Source: Massilia yuzhufengensis (GTDB lineage Bacteria; Pseudomonadota; Gammaproteobacteria; Burkholderiales; Burkholderiaceae_D). From it: a DNA stretch of 64,000 nt. Positions within the stretch are counted from its first letter, which is position 1. Every line of letters begins with the position of its first letter. The notes under the pieces are model-generated. The model did no database searches. It worked only from the letters and a program-made list of their open reading frames with translations, and was not told the origin of the DNA. The position numbers and the translations under genes are program-made. The stretch covers positions 1-64,000 of the forward strand of contig NZ_FOLD01000009.1 of assembly GCF_900112225.1 (NCBI RefSeq), in the 5' to 3' direction. This document shows positions 63,127 through 64,000 of this stretch, piece by piece.

Positions 63127-64000
63127 ATGAATATCGCCACAATGCTACGTGTACTACTGCTGGCCGCGGCAGCCGGTGTCACCGGCGCCGCGCAGGCAGC
63201 CAAGCCAACTTGCAGGACCATTGAAGCCGAACCGAACAACACCAGTACCCAGGCCAACACCGGCTTGTGCCCAGGCACGGCAGCCAGCGGGACGATAATC
63301 GCCAGCACCGACCTCGACTGGTTCCGGATCGACGTGCCGAACGCGGGCCTGGTGTCGATCAACCTCTCCCATGCCCAGGGAATCGACCTCGACTGGATCC
63401 TGAGCAACGCGGCAGGGACCGACGTCGCCTCTGGCGCCAGCGTGAGCAATCCGGAAAGCGGCAGCTTCAATGCGACCACGACCGGCACGTATTATGTGCG
63501 GGTGCGCAGCAATGCCGGGACCGGCAGCTACAGCTTGACCGTCACCTTGCCCGGCGCGGCAACAGCCTGCACCTTCCCCAAGAAAGTCAACCTGGGCAAG
63601 ACCGGCAACGCCACGCCGAAGGCGACCACCACGACCGGCGGCGCGCTGCTGATGGGCGGCGGCCTCGATGTGGATGAAGCCTTCAAGTGGATGATCGCGC
63701 GTTCCGGCGGCGGCGACTTCGTGATCCTGCGCTCGAGCGGCACGAATGCCTACAACGACTACATCTACGCCATGGGCGGCATCAATTCGGTGCAGACCCT
63801 GCTCATCGCCAACACGACCGACGCCAATAACGCCTGCGTGGTCCAGACCATCCGCAATGCGGCGGCGGTCTTCCTGGCGGGCGGGGACCAGGCCAACTAC
63901 ATCAATTACTTCAAGGGCCAGGGTGTCGGCAATGCCTTGAACTACCTGGTCAACACCAAGGGCGCGCCGGTCGGCGGCACCAGTGCCGGGATGGCCGTGA
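63127..64000 (+). CDS. Secreted cyanophycinase-like S51 peptidase with PPC domain (partial, runs off the window)
   Basis: The frame is open from ATG 63127 to the window end, at least 291 residues. It begins with a signal peptide (MNIATMLRVLLLAAAAGVTGAAQA). A PPC domain at about 30-140 (CRTIEAEPNNTSTQANTG, DWFRIDVPNAG) follows, and then the S51 part: LMGGGLDVDEAFKWMIARSGGG, AVFLAGGDQANY and the serine nucleophile region GGTSAGMAV. Cyanophycinases cleave the Asp-Arg polymer cyanophycin; a secreted member would use external polymer. The serine is at the usual site, so it is probably active. The C-terminus is not seen. Confidence 0.82.
   Translation, partial: MNIATMLRVLLLAAAAGVTGAAQAAKPTCRTIEAEPNNTSTQANTGLCPGTAASGTIIASTDLDWFRIDVPNAGLVSINLSHAQGIDLDWILSNAAGTDVASGASVSNPESGSFNATTTGTYYVRVRSNAGTGSYSLTVTLPGAATACTFPKKVNLGKTGNATPKATTTTGGALLMGGGLDVDEAFKWMIARSGGGDFVILRSSGTNAYNDYIYAMGGINSVQTLLIANTTDANNACVVQTIRNAAAVFLAGGDQANYINYFKGQGVGNALNYLVNTKGAPVGGTSAGMAV

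Overview
The window reads as high-GC chromosomal DNA of a betaproteobacterium, most like the Massilia/Telluria group of the Oxalobacteraceae. This is an inference from gene content: a murA-his-hinT-tatABC block, a short-form HisG, separate hisI and hisE, hemE next to priA, a PEP-CTERM protein, DUF4214/RTX secreted proteins and many secreted peptidases. No phage, transposase, CRISPR array or rRNA was seen. Two tRNA genes lie at 53.2-53.3 kb.

Layout. 0.3-13.3 kb: an ABC-2 exporter pair, bolA-like gene and murA, then a nearly complete histidine operon (hisG, D, C, B, H, A, F, I, E) interrupted by a DNA methyltransferase between hisD and hisC, then a HIT protein and tatABC. 13.5-23.6 kb: an RTX/DUF4214 protein, then a leftward block (S9 peptidase, a 1369-residue SNF2 helicase overlapping it by 4 nt, a PH-domain membrane protein, a DUF885 hydrolase). 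23.7-27.4 kb: hemE and priA around a 574-nt AT-rich gap with DnaA-box-like sites. 27.4-36.1 kb: mixed metabolic genes (MpaB-like, PPOX-like flavoprotein, GST, LysR, a dihydrolipoyl-dehydrogenase-like enzyme, PEP-CTERM protein, modAB without modC). 36.1-49.7 kb: rep helicase, an M10 metalloprotease with Ig-like and DUF4214 domains, slyX, a GMC oxidoreductase, two tandem secreted M3 peptidases, small DUF proteins and a YgiQ radical SAM protein. 49.7-53.3 kb: AI-2E transporter with a cyclic-nucleotide-binding partner, a GGDEF protein, then a repeat-rich stretch next to tRNA-Asp and tRNA-Val. 53.5-64 kb: glycerate kinase, TonB-dependent receptor, LytS/LytTR-type two-component pair, a DUF4189 protein, a subtilisin-like protease and the start of a secreted cyanophycinase-like enzyme that runs off the window.

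The strongest non-coding signals are: (1) two 109-bp elements, at 29.3 and 52.8 kb, with nearly identical arms but unrelated 34-bp cores; (2) a 68-bp direct duplication of the tRNA-Asp 3' end plus its terminator, which looks like an attachment-site scar; (3) a DnaA-box-rich gap between hemE and priA; (4) two REP-like inverted repeat pairs. The most unusual gene context is the solitary beta-class DNA methyltransferase translationally embedded in the his operon.
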